Below are positions 26,745 through 34,890 of a stretch of 64,000 nt of DNA, in pieces. The stretch comes from Clostridioides difficile (GTDB taxonomy: Bacteria > Bacillota > Clostridia > Peptostreptococcales > Peptostreptococcaceae). A program made the position numbers and the translations under genes. The notes under the pieces are model-generated. The model made no database searches. It had not been told where the DNA came from and saw nothing but the letters and a program-made list of their open reading frames with translations. Where the stretch lies: the NCBI RefSeq assembly GCF_900243075.1, contig NZ_OEZH01000083.1, forward strand, positions 62,001 to 126,000. The letters run 5' to 3'. Position 1 is the first letter of the stretch. Every line of letters begins with the position of its first letter.

Positions 26745-27005
26745 ATGGAAAAAATAGTTAGTATCAAAAATGCAAGTGGATTACATGCTAGACCAGCAGG
26801 AATGTTTGTTAAGAAGGCAGCTGAATTTAAATCAACAGTAGAGGTTGTAGCAAAAGACAAAACTGTAAATGCAAAATCAATAATGGGAATAATGAGTTTA
26901 GGTTTAGCTCAAGGAGAAGAATTAAAGTTAGTTGTAAATGGAGAAGATGAAGAAGTAGCTTTAGCTGCAATGGTTGAATTAGTTGAAAGTGGATTTGGAG
27001 AATAG
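26745..27005 (+). CDS. ptsH: Phosphocarrier protein HPr
   Basis: 86 residues, full length. The phosphoryl-accepting histidine is in the invariant GLHARPAG motif (H15) and the regulatory serine is in KSIMGIMSLG (about S46), the site that HPr kinase uses for CcpA-linked carbon control in Firmicutes. It passes phosphate from enzyme I to the sugar-specific EII proteins. AGGAGG at 26732-26737 fits the ATG. ptsI follows after an unusually long 258-bp gap. Confidence 0.97.
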   Translation: MEKIVSIKNASGLHARPAGMFVKKAAEFKSTVEVVAKDKTVNAKSIMGIMSLGLAQGEELKLVVNGEDEEVALAAMVELVESGFGE

Positions 27006-27054
27006 ATATAATAATTTTTTAAAATTTGATATTTATAATCTAATTATTACTTAA

Positions 27055-27128
27055 AGTAAAAGTAACAGAGAAGTATTAAACATATACAGACTAGCATTTG
27101 TAGATATTTAATTTCTTTGTTACTTTCA
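27055..27128 (+). repeat. Inverted repeat between ptsH and ptsI
   Basis: AAAGTAACAGAGAA and TTTCTTTGTTACTTT form a long imperfect stem. It lacks a T-tract, so it is more likely a processing or partial-termination element than a full terminator. Confidence 0.5.
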
Positions 27129-27263
27129 TGTTTATTTAATCAGAAGATTAAGACTATTGTTAATTGGGTATGAAAATACAAGTATTTTAGAAGATGAAAT
27201 AAGATATTTTTAATCATAAATTGAGTGTTAAAATACAAAAGATATTTTTTAGGAGGTAGGGTT

Positions 27264-28976
27264 ATGGCTTACAAAGGAATAGGAGCTTCTCCTGGTGTTG
27301 CTTTAGGGAAAGCGTTAGTAGTTGAGCATAGTGAATTAGTAATTGAAAAAAAATCTATAGATAATATTGAAGCGGAAATTACTAAATTAGAAAATGCAGT
27401 TGCAGTTTCTAAAGAAGAATTAATAAAGGTTAAGGAAAAAGCTTCTGAAGAATTAGGAGCAGAAGAAGCTGAAATATTTGAAGCGCATTTATTAGTTTTA
27501 GAAGACCCAGAGTTAATTGGTTCTGCAATAGATAAAATCAAAACTGAAAGTGTAAATGCAGAATATGCTTTGAATGAAATAAAAGAGATGTTTGTTAGCA
27601 TGTTTGAGTCTATGGACAATGAGTATATGAAAGAAAGAGCGGCAGATATAAAAGATGTTACAAATAGAATACTTAGACATATATTAGGAATTAAAGTTGT
27701 TGATTTATCTGCTTTAAGTGAAGAAGTTGTATTAATAGCACATGATTTAACTCCATCAGATACAGCAACTATGAATAAAAAAATGGTTTTAGGATTTTTA
27801 ACTGATATAGGTGGAAGAACTTCTCATACAGCTATCATGTCTAGGACTTTAGAAATAGCTGCAATCGTTGGATTAAATGATATAACTTCAAAAGTTAAGG
27901 ATGGAGATTTTGTAGTTTTCAATGGGGATACTGGTGAAGTAATCGTTAATCCGGATGAAGAGATTATAAATAAATATACTGAATTAAAAGCTAAGTATGA
28001 AGAAGAGAGAAAAGCATTACAGTTATTAAAAGGAAAACCATCTGTAACTTTAGATGGAAAGCATGTAGAATTAGCTGGTAATATAGGGACACCTAATGAT
28101 ATAGAAGGTCTAATAAAGAATGATGCTGAAGGTGTTGGTCTTTATAGAACAGAATTCTTATATATGGATAGAGATTCTTTCCCAACTGAAGAAATACAAT
28201 ATGAGGCTTACAAAGCTGTATTAGAGGGAATGGATGGAAAACCTATAGTTATAAGAACATTGGATATAGGTGGAGATAAAGAATTAAGTTATTTAAGTAT
28301 GGAACCTGAAATGAATCCATTCTTAGGTTATAGAGCAATAAGACTTTGCTTAGACAGAAAAGATATATTTAAGACTCAATTGAGAGCTTTATATAGAGCA
28401 AGTGTTCATGGAAGATTAAGAATCATGTTCCCAATGATTTCATCTTTAGAAGAATTATTACAAGCTAAAGAAGTTGTAAAAGAAGTTTTAGCAGAACTTG
28501 ATTCTGAAGGTGTGACTTATGCTAAAGATGTAGAAATTGGTATGATGATAGAAGTTCCATCTGCTGCTGTAATATCTGATGTACTGGCTAAACATGTGGA
28601 TTTCTTCTCTATAGGAACTAACGATTTAATTCAATATACTTGTGCAGTTGATAGAATGAATCAAAAGATAAGCTATCTTTATAATCAATTTAATCCAGCT
28701 GTTTTAAGACTTATAAAGACTGTTATAGACAATGCACATAAAGAAGGTAAATGGGCAGGTATGTGTGGAGAATCTGCTGGGGACCAAAAAATGATACCAA
28801 TACTTTTAGGTATGGGATTAGACGAGTTCTCTATGTCTCCAATATCAATACTTCCTGCTAGAAAGTTAATAACTTCAGTTAAAGAATCAGATATGAAGAA
28901 ATTAGCTGATGAGGTACTTAATATGGGTACTGCGGAAGAAATAAAGAAATATATTGAAACTAGTTTTAATATGTAA
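27264..28976 (+). CDS. ptsI: PTS enzyme I (phosphoenolpyruvate-protein phosphotransferase)
   Basis: 570 residues from ATG 27264. The frame is open from 27225, but AGGAGG at 27251-27256 fixes the start. It autophosphorylates from phosphoenolpyruvate and passes phosphate to HPr. Visible: HPr-binding helical region (about 20-145), active-site histidine in GGRTSHTAIMSR (about H189), and the C-terminal PEP-binding barrel with GVGLYRTEFLYMDR, IRTLDIGGDKELSYL, IGTNDLIQYT and MCGESAGD. A terminator follows. Confidence 0.97.
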   Translation: MAYKGIGASPGVALGKALVVEHSELVIEKKSIDNIEAEITKLENAVAVSKEELIKVKEKASEELGAEEAEIFEAHLLVLEDPELIGSAIDKIKTESVNAEYALNEIKEMFVSMFESMDNEYMKERAADIKDVTNRILRHILGIKVVDLSALSEEVVLIAHDLTPSDTATMNKKMVLGFLTDIGGRTSHTAIMSRTLEIAAIVGLNDITSKVKDGDFVVFNGDTGEVIVNPDEEIINKYTELKAKYEEERKALQLLKGKPSVTLDGKHVELAGNIGTPNDIEGLIKNDAEGVGLYRTEFLYMDRDSFPTEEIQYEAYKAVLEGMDGKPIVIRTLDIGGDKELSYLSMEPEMNPFLGYRAIRLCLDRKDIFKTQLRALYRASVHGRLRIMFPMISSLEELLQAKEVVKEVLAELDSEGVTYAKDVEIGMMIEVPSAAVISDVLAKHVDFFSIGTNDLIQYTCAVDRMNQKISYLYNQFNPAVLRLIKTVIDNAHKEGKWAGMCGESAGDQKMIPILLGMGLDEFSMSPISILPARKLITSVKESDMKKLADEVLNMGTAEEIKKYIETSFNM

Positions 28977-29050
28977 TTATTAAATTATATCTACATAAAT
29001 ACTTGTTTAGGTAGATTATAAATAATAAAAATTATTTAATAAATAAGTAA

Positions 29051-29086
29051 AAGCCATAGTTTGTCATATATACTATGGTTTTTTTA
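29051..29086 (+). terminator. Rho-independent terminator after ptsI
   Basis: Stem CCATAGT / ACTATGG followed by seven T. Confidence 0.85.
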
Positions 29087-29559
29087 TTGTATAATTTAAG
29101 GTATTACAATATTTATGATTTGGCATTAAGAATATATTATATATCTTCCGATATCAATATTGATGTTGTGAATGAAAAAGGAGTTTAGAAAGTGTCTGGT
29201 TTTACAAAATAAATCTAGAATAAACATTGTTAAAAATTAGTATGGTATTGAAAAATAATTAAAAGTATTTAATAATAGAATTAGGGAAGAATAAGTTTAT
29301 AAGTAAAAAATAAATTGATTAGTAGTTAATAAAATAAGTGTGATATCCAAATAAATCCTAAATCTGATTTGAGTTTTAATATAGATAGTCTAAAGTTTGA
29401 TTATTAAAGATTTAATTGTAAGTTGTTACAGTTGATGATATTGATGTAGAGATTAAAGTTTAGAATAGAAAGTTACCTTAAATTTAAAAATGCAAGATAA
29501 CCCAATCTAAAAATTATAATCACTCAATAGGTTTATGGATTTATTTGTTTATTATAAAT

Positions 29560-29589
29560 AAGTGGGAGTAGATTTTTCTACTCCCACTT
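29560..29589. terminator. Strong hairpin downstream of the PemK-like gene
   Basis: Perfect 13-bp stem AAGTGGGAGTAGA / TCTACTCCCACTT with a 4-base loop. It lies 48 bp beyond the end of the minus-strand gene and probably terminates it. Confidence 0.75.
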
Positions 29590-29637
29590 TGTATACTATT
29601 ATTAATTTAATGAGTAATATGATTTAAAGTTATAATA

Positions 29638-30303
29638 CTAGTTAAGATTTCTCGCCTTACTAGTAAATAATTCTTTAATAGCGTTGTTTCTAGAAGCTAA
29701 ATCATTACTAGAATTATTTGTTTTTTTCATAATTACTGAATAACGTTTTTTATTTATAAAAAATATTAAAATCTTATCATCATCAAAATTGTATTCTTTA
29801 TATCTATCAATAGACTCATAACCTAAATTTAGAATGTTTTTATCTTTTATACTATTTACATCTAAAATATATGATGGGTCAGCCTTTAGTAATATATTAA
29901 TCAAACATTTTTCTTCACCAGCACAGAATAACTCCATCTTATTTGATATAGACTTAGATTGTTCTGAAGTTATTTTTGCAGGAATAAGATTGTTGTTATC
30001 ATCTCTTAAAAGATAACCATGTGTGTCTTGTTGATATACTAAATTAACTTTCTTCTTAGGAACACTAACCATTTTATCTAAATGTAAATAATGATGATTT
30101 TCAACAAAACCTTCGTTTAATATTTCAACAAAATTGTCAATTTTACCTAGGCAAAAAGATTCTATAGATTCTTTACAGAATTTATTTGTAAATGGTATTA
30201 TGTTTACGTTTTCCCCATCTGTATTCCATGCTATAGCATAATCCAACGAATATACTTCTTCCTCTATATCTGCAAAATTATATTGTACTATCTTTCCTTT
30301 CAA
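29638..30303 (-). CDS. Hypothetical protein with possible PemK/MazF-like N-terminal fold
   Basis: 221 residues, no signal peptide or membrane segment. The N-terminal third follows the beta-strand order of PemK/MazF proteins: KGKIVQYNF (3-10), DYAIAWN (21-27), NVNIIPFTN (32-40) and HLDKMVSVPKKKV (74-86). The usual RP(A/V)-V-I motif is absent, and no antitoxin gene lies beside it. The C-terminal part (about 90-221) is not recognised. Alternatively it is a non-toxic relative or an unrelated beta-rich protein. AGGTCGAG-type ribosome site is upstream on the minus strand. It is divergent from the DUF4116 repeat gene. Confidence 0.55.
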   Translation of the reverse strand: MKGKIVQYNFADIEEEVYSLDYAIAWNTDGENVNIIPFTNKFCKESIESFCLGKIDNFVEILNEGFVENHHYLHLDKMVSVPKKKVNLVYQQDTHGYLLRDDNNNLIPAKITSEQSKSISNKMELFCAGEEKCLINILLKADPSYILDVNSIKDKNILNLGYESIDRYKEYNFDDDKILIFFINKKRYSVIMKKTNNSSNDLASRNNAIKELFTSKARNLN

Positions 30304-30646
30304 AATTACTCGACCTCCATCTTATAATATATTTAATATACTTTATAAAACTTATATTATATTTAAATAATATCATAAATTAAATGAATATGATATAGTA
30401 AATAAGAAAAAAATTGAAGAAAATCACCATAAATGAGTAATAAATATGAATAGTATACACTAATGGGATGAAAAATGTCCACTATTAACTTTATTACCCC
30501 ACATATATAAGATAAAATTATTAATATAAAATATAATCTGTCAACAATGAATAGACTTTTAAAGAAACTTAATATAAAATTAATTAAATAAGTGCTTAAA
30601 AACGATTTACTTTAATGATAGAATCATATTAAAGGAGGATAATTTT
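30304..30646. other. Divergent intergenic region, PemK-like and DUF4116 genes
   Basis: 343 bp, very AT-rich, without a gene. AAAGGAGG at 30633-30640 serves the right-hand gene. TAGAAT (30610s) is a possible -10 element, but no good -35 is seen. No repeat or RNA structure recognised. Confidence 0.5.
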
Positions 30647-32077
30647 ATGGATATAAAGAATAAAATTAAATCTATATTTTTACCAGAAAAAAATAACTAT
30701 TTAAATGATGAAGAATTCGAAGATGATATAGAAAGTAATGAGGAGAATTCAAAGGAAGATAATAAAGTGCATTTAAATGACTTAAGCAGAGTAAAGTATG
30801 ATTACAGAGAATTAAAAGACATAGAAAATCAAACAGAAGAAATGTGTCTACTAGCAGTAAAACAGGATGGTACTATAATTGAGTTTGTAAATGATAAGAC
30901 TTATAGAGTGTGTATGGAAGCAGTTAAACAAACATATAAAGCTCTTAAGTATATAACAAATCAAGATGAGAATATTTGTATAGAAGCAGTCAAACAGAAC
31001 TATAGAGCTTTGTATTACATACATGATAAGACAGAAAATGTATTAATTGAGGCTATAAAAAATGTATCAACTCACGATATCATGGAAGTTTTTAAATTTG
31101 TAGAAGAGCAGACAGAAGATGTATGTCTAGCAGTTATAGAAAGGGCATCCAAAAATGATGTTGCAGAGATACTGAAAGGAATAAAAGAACAAACTCCAGC
31201 TATATGTTTAGAAGCTGTAAAAAAAGATGGGAAATCTTTAGCTTATGTCAAAGAACAAAGTAATAGTATATGTTTAGAGGCTGTAAAGGAAAACTATAGT
31301 GCACTACCTTGTGTAAAAGAACAGACAGAAGAAATATGTATAGAAGCAGTAAAACAGAATGACTTTGCATTGTATTATGTAAAAGAGCAGACAGAAAAAA
31401 TTTGCATAGAAGCAGTAAGAAGAAGTTATATGGCTCTACAGTATGTAAATAATCAGGCAGAAGAGGTTTGCTTGGAAGCAGTAAGAAATGATGGAAGAGC
31501 ATTACAGTATGTAAAAGAGCAAACAGAAGAAATTTGTTTGGAGTCAGTTAGACAAAATGGAAAAGTATTGCAATATGTAAAAAAACAGACTGAAGATATG
31601 TGTATAGAGGCAGTAAAAGGTTCATTTGAGGAACTTGAAATAAAGGAAATCTTAAGCTATGTAAAGGTACCAACAGAAAGAATCTTTGTGGAAGCAGTAA
31701 AGCAAAATGGAAAAATTCTTAAATATATAGAAAATCAGACAGAATTAATATGTTTAGAGGCAGTAAGAGAAAATTATAATGCTTTACAATATGTAAAGGA
31801 ACAAACAGAACAGGTTTGTCTAGAAGCAGTTAATCAAAGTTATGAAGCTCTTAAATATGTGAAAGAGCAAACAGAAGAAGTTTGTTTAAAAGCAGTAAAA
31901 CAAGATTATAGAATGTTGAAATATGTAAATAATCAAACAGAAAAAATATGTTTAGAAGCAGTAAAGCAAAATTATAGAGCTTTAGAATTTGTTGATAATC
32001 AAACGGAAAAAGTTTGCTTAGAAGCAGTAAAGCAGAATAGAAAAGCACTACAATATGTAAAACAAAAACAAAGTTAA
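30647..32077 (+). CDS. DUF4116-type repeat protein, 18 tandem repeats of about 22 residues
   Basis: 476 residues. An acidic N-terminal region (1-55) is followed by about 18 tandem units with consensus VKEQTEEICLEAVKQNYRALQY. Three units are longer (about 27). Sixteen of 18 repeats have Cys at position 9, and the AL-x-Y/F end is conserved. The pattern matches DUF4116, whose members are predicted helical repeat scaffolds. No signal peptide or membrane segment, so probably cytoplasmic. Function unknown; a protein-binding scaffold or metal/thiol-rich solenoid is possible. The DNA repeats (66 bp) make copy-number change by recombination likely. Confidence 0.85.
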   Translation: MDIKNKIKSIFLPEKNNYLNDEEFEDDIESNEENSKEDNKVHLNDLSRVKYDYRELKDIENQTEEMCLLAVKQDGTIIEFVNDKTYRVCMEAVKQTYKALKYITNQDENICIEAVKQNYRALYYIHDKTENVLIEAIKNVSTHDIMEVFKFVEEQTEDVCLAVIERASKNDVAEILKGIKEQTPAICLEAVKKDGKSLAYVKEQSNSICLEAVKENYSALPCVKEQTEEICIEAVKQNDFALYYVKEQTEKICIEAVRRSYMALQYVNNQAEEVCLEAVRNDGRALQYVKEQTEEICLESVRQNGKVLQYVKKQTEDMCIEAVKGSFEELEIKEILSYVKVPTERIFVEAVKQNGKILKYIENQTELICLEAVRENYNALQYVKEQTEQVCLEAVNQSYEALKYVKEQTEEVCLKAVKQDYRMLKYVNNQTEKICLEAVKQNYRALEFVDNQTEKVCLEAVKQNRKALQYVKQKQS

Positions 32078-32125
32078 AAAAGTTAAAATATATAGAACAA
32101 TATATGAAAATTGATATTTTGTAAT

Positions 32126-32251
32126 AAATGAGGCTGTCTCAAAATAGAGATATGCCTCTTTTTCATCGTTGAAATGATGAAAATATATTTGATTTCATAC
32201 AAAACAGAGAGCATCATGAACCCAAAATTCCATTTTGAGACACCCTCATTT
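32126..32251. mobile_element. 126-bp inverted-repeat element, MITE-like
   Basis: Ends are inverted repeats of about 20 bp with one mismatch: AAATGAGGCTGTCTCAAAAT on the left and ATTTTGAGACACCCTCATTT on the right. The interior is non-coding and includes small hairpins (CATCGTTGAAATGATG). No clear target duplication. The left part (GAGGC...GCCTC then TTTTT, 32130-32163) also acts as a plausible terminator for the DUF4116 gene. Confidence 0.6.
32130..32163 (+). terminator. Terminator-like hairpin after the DUF4116 gene
   Basis: GAGGC / GCCTC with an inner TCTC/GAGA stem, followed by CTTTTTC. Confidence 0.55.
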
Positions 32252-32373
32252 GTATAAAGCTTGGGAAAACTGCTTTATTATAATTTTTTTATTATATAAA
32301 TAATACTCAAAAATTTATATAGGTCTTTTTTTGACCAGTTTTACAATTTTAACAACTAGTTTTGTAAAATATA

Positions 32374-32402
32374 TTGAATTTTCTCAAAAAAGAAGGTATT
32401 CT
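32374..32402 (+). promoter_or_regulatory. Putative agrBD promoter containing a CAAAAA motif
   Basis: TTGAAT (32374-32379), 17-bp spacer, TATTCT (32397-32402). The spacer contains CAAAAA at 32385-32390, a CamA target sequence. Confidence 0.5.
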
Positions 32403-32432
32403 ATATACGTAAAATTTTTTTTGGAGGTAAAA

Positions 32433-33038
32433 ATGTTTAAGAGATATGCTGATAAAATGACATCTGTTCTAATTTGTAATAATGTGATAGATAATAATGA
32501 ATCTAAAGTCTATTCTTATGGATTTGAAATATTAATAGCTTTTATAATTAATATAACCACCATGATGTTTATAGGTTTTTTATTTGGTAAATTTACATAT
32601 ATATTATTTTTTTTAATGTGTTACTGTCCAATAAGACAATTTTCAGGAGGGTATCATGCAGACAACTATTTTAGATGTCTATTAACCTTTGTTTTCATAA
32701 TTTTATCTACAATATTAATTATAGAAAATCTAAATATAGACTTATTTAAAAATATCATTGCGATTATTGCTAGTATCAGTTGGGTTGGAATTTGTATTCT
32801 ATGTCCAATAGAACATAGAAGTAATCCTATAAATGATAGAGAAAAATCAGTTTACAAAAAAATTGCTATGTTTATATCTACAGTAGTGTTATTAATGACA
32901 GTTTTAAGCTTTTCTTTGAATATCTTTGTAGATTATTTCACATATAGTGCATTTGCTATGTTTTGGATTTTTATAATGTTAGTATTAGGTAAATTAAAAG
33001 CTAAAAATATAAGTAAAATATGTATGAGGGAGAATTAA
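32433..33038 (+). CDS. agrB: AgrB accessory gene regulator processing endopeptidase
   Basis: 201 residues from ATG 32433, chosen because TTGGAGG at 32421-32427 precedes it; the open frame to 32331 is otherwise unsupported. A polytopic membrane cysteine peptidase that trims and cyclises AgrD. The catalytic pair is in QFSGGYHADNYFRC (H75 and C82). About five to six membrane segments follow. agrD begins 3 bp after the stop. No agrC kinase or agrA regulator is present, as known for the C. difficile agr1 locus, which produces the thiolactone signal linked to toxin control. Confidence 0.95.
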   Translation: MFKRYADKMTSVLICNNVIDNNESKVYSYGFEILIAFIINITTMMFIGFLFGKFTYILFFLMCYCPIRQFSGGYHADNYFRCLLTFVFIILSTILIIENLNIDLFKNIIAIIASISWVGICILCPIEHRSNPINDREKSVYKKIAMFISTVVLLMTVLSFSLNIFVDYFTYSAFAMFWIFIMLVLGKLKAKNISKICMREN

Positions 33039-33041
33039 GTT

Positions 33042-33188
33042 ATGAAGAAGTGTATTGTAAAATTTATGCAGTTTGCTAGTTCATTAGCACTTAGTACTGC
33101 TGTCTTGTCAGCTAATAGTACTTGTCCATGGATTATACATCAGCCTAAGGTACCTGAAGAAATTAGTAATTTAAAAAAGATAAATTAA
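33042..33188 (+). CDS. agrD: AgrD autoinducing peptide precursor
   Basis: 48 residues: amphipathic leader MKKCIVKFMQFASSLALSTA, signal segment around ANSTCPWII (thiolactone Cys at 28) and an acidic tail PKVPEEISNLKKIN that AgrB removes. A second Cys at position 4 lies in the leader. GAGGGAGAA lies just upstream of the ATG at 33042. The frame is too short for most gene finders but is supported by its position after agrB and by the AgrD layout. Confidence 0.95.
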   Translation: MKKCIVKFMQFASSLALSTAVLSANSTCPWIIHQPKVPEEISNLKKIN

Positions 33189-33349
33189 ATACAAGCAATT
33201 ATTTATACAAAATTATTATAAAAAAGAAATTATTATATTTTAATAAAATAAAAATCATATAAAATCAGGTACAAAATTTATTTTATAGGAGCCTAATACT
33301 TATTTGATAATATATTAGTGCGCTAATTTAGGGGGATATAGTGTATTCA

Positions 33350-33380
33350 ATGAAATGACTTACGAGCAGTAAGTCATTTT
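33350..33380 (+). terminator. Rho-independent terminator after agrD
   Basis: AAATGACTTAC / GTAAGTCATTT with GAGCA loop and TTTTT tail. It separates agrBD from the radical SAM gene. Confidence 0.8.
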
Positions 33381-33482
33381 TGTATTGTATGTATTTTAGG
33401 TAAACTTATGATATAATGAAGGGTAAAGTTTAATTAAAATAATAAAAAACTTTAGTATAGATAGTAATTTAGGAGGTAGGTT

Positions 33483-34862
33483 ATGAGTATGATACATAAA
33501 TTTTCTATGAATGGATATAATATCGTTTTAGATGTGAATGGTGGAGCTGTTCATGTGCTAGATGATGTTGCATACGACTTATTAGATTTTTATAAAGAAA
33601 AAAGTAAAGAAGAAATATTAGAGGTATTAAAATCAAAATATCAAGAAGAACAAATAAATGAAGCATATAAAGAAATATCAAATTTAGAAAAAGAAGGTCT
33701 TTTATATACAGAAGATACATATCAATATCATCCAAGTTTTGTAAATAGAGAGCCTGTGGTAAAAGCTTTATGTTTAAATGTAGCCCATGATTGTAATTTA
33801 AAATGTAAGTATTGTTTTGCAGCTCAAGGTGATTTTGGAGGAGAAAAAGAACTTATGAGTTTTGAGGTAGGTAAGGCAGCAATTGACTATTTGATTGCTA
33901 ATTCAGGCAGTAGAAAGAATTTAGAGATAGATTTCTTTGGTGGAGAGCCTTTGATGAATTTTGAAGTTGTAAAACAATTGGTTGATTATGGAAGAAGTAT
34001 TGAAAAAGATTATAATAAAAATATAAGATTTACAATAACTACGAATGGTGTACTGTTAAATGATGAGATTATAGATTATATAAATGAAAATATGCATAAT
34101 GTAGTTTTAAGTTTAGATGGAAGAAAAGAAATTAATGATAATATGAGACCAACTTTAAATGATAAAGGAAGTTATGATATTACATTACCACGATTTAAGA
34201 AACTTGTGGAAAAAAGAGCAAAAGATAAATATTACTATATAAGAGGAACTTTTACGAGAGATAATTTAGATTTTTCTAAAGATGTTATGCATTTTGCAGA
34301 TTTAGGATTTAAATTAACATCTGTAGAGCCAGTCGTTGGAGATGAAAGTAATCCATATGCACTTAGAGAAGAAGATTTACCTAAAATATTTGAAGAGTAC
34401 GAAAGATTTGCTGTAGAGTATGCAGATAGACAATTACAAGGAGATGGATTTAAATTTTTCCATTTTATGATAGATTTAAATCAAGGACCATGTGTAATAA
34501 AGAGAATAACTGGATGTGGGGCTGGAAATGAGTATATTTCTGTAACACCAAATGGAGATATTTATCCATGCCATCAATTTGTTGGAAATGAAGAATTTAA
34601 AATGGCAAATATATTTGATGAAGAAATCGTACTTCCAGAAAACTTAAAAAATGTGTTTAGAGAAGCTCATGTATACACTAAAGAAGAGTGTAAACAATGT
34701 TGGAATAAGTTTTACTGTTCAGGTGGATGTCATGCAAATGCGATAAACTTTAATAATGACATATCAAAACCATATGAATTAGGCTGTGAAATGCAAAGAA
34801 AACGTACAGAGTGCTCTATAATGATACAAGCTAAGTTGATGTTAGAAGGAGCAACTAACTAA
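33483..34862 (+). CDS. SCIFF-type radical SAM/SPASM peptide maturase
   Basis: 459 residues. The N-terminal peptide-recognition-like region (1-95) has MNGYNIVLDVNGGAVHVLDD, as in maturases of six-Cys SCIFF ranthipeptides. The radical SAM cluster motif is NVAHDCNLKCKYC (Cx3CxxC). The C-terminal SPASM region has GCGAGNEYISVTPNGDIYPCHQF and ECKQCWNKFYCSGGCHAN, followed by a late GCEMQRKRTEC. Such enzymes build Cys thioether crosslinks in a short precursor. No six-Cys small ORF lies within several hundred bases on either strand, which is unusual. AGGAGG at 33471-33476 fits the ATG. Confidence 0.9.
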   Translation: MSMIHKFSMNGYNIVLDVNGGAVHVLDDVAYDLLDFYKEKSKEEILEVLKSKYQEEQINEAYKEISNLEKEGLLYTEDTYQYHPSFVNREPVVKALCLNVAHDCNLKCKYCFAAQGDFGGEKELMSFEVGKAAIDYLIANSGSRKNLEIDFFGGEPLMNFEVVKQLVDYGRSIEKDYNKNIRFTITTNGVLLNDEIIDYINENMHNVVLSLDGRKEINDNMRPTLNDKGSYDITLPRFKKLVEKRAKDKYYYIRGTFTRDNLDFSKDVMHFADLGFKLTSVEPVVGDESNPYALREEDLPKIFEEYERFAVEYADRQLQGDGFKFFHFMIDLNQGPCVIKRITGCGAGNEYISVTPNGDIYPCHQFVGNEEFKMANIFDEEIVLPENLKNVFREAHVYTKEECKQCWNKFYCSGGCHANAINFNNDISKPYELGCEMQRKRTECSIMIQAKLMLEGATN

Positions 34863-34890
34863 ATTTATACTTTAAAGGAGTTGTTTATAT

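Larger units (their letters stand above)
28977..29637. other. Gene-poor 661-bp region
   Basis: Beyond the ptsI terminator and the hairpin at 29560-29589 I see no intact gene. Short stop-ridden frames, for example 29348-29403 encoding DIQINPKSDLSFNIDS, may be a gene remnant. AAAGTGTCTGGTT at about 29189 resembles AAAAAGTGTCTGATT at about 35481. An unrecognised small RNA ending at the 29560 hairpin is possible. Confidence 0.5.
32078..32432. other. Intergenic region before agrB
   Basis: 355 bp holding the 126-bp inverted-repeat element, a weak hairpin AAAGC/GCTTT with a T-rich tail (about 32256-32290) and the putative agr promoter at 32374-32402. Confidence 0.7.

Noticed and set aside
27269-27619. 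116-residue open frame on the minus strand within ptsI
   Set aside because: Shadow of the enzyme I N-terminal domain, Ser/Ile-rich low-complexity translation, no ribosome site.
33189-33482. SCIFF precursor gene upstream of the radical SAM maturase
   Set aside because: All six frames read by eye: few TGT/TGC codons, all frames closed quickly. The region holds only the agrD terminator.
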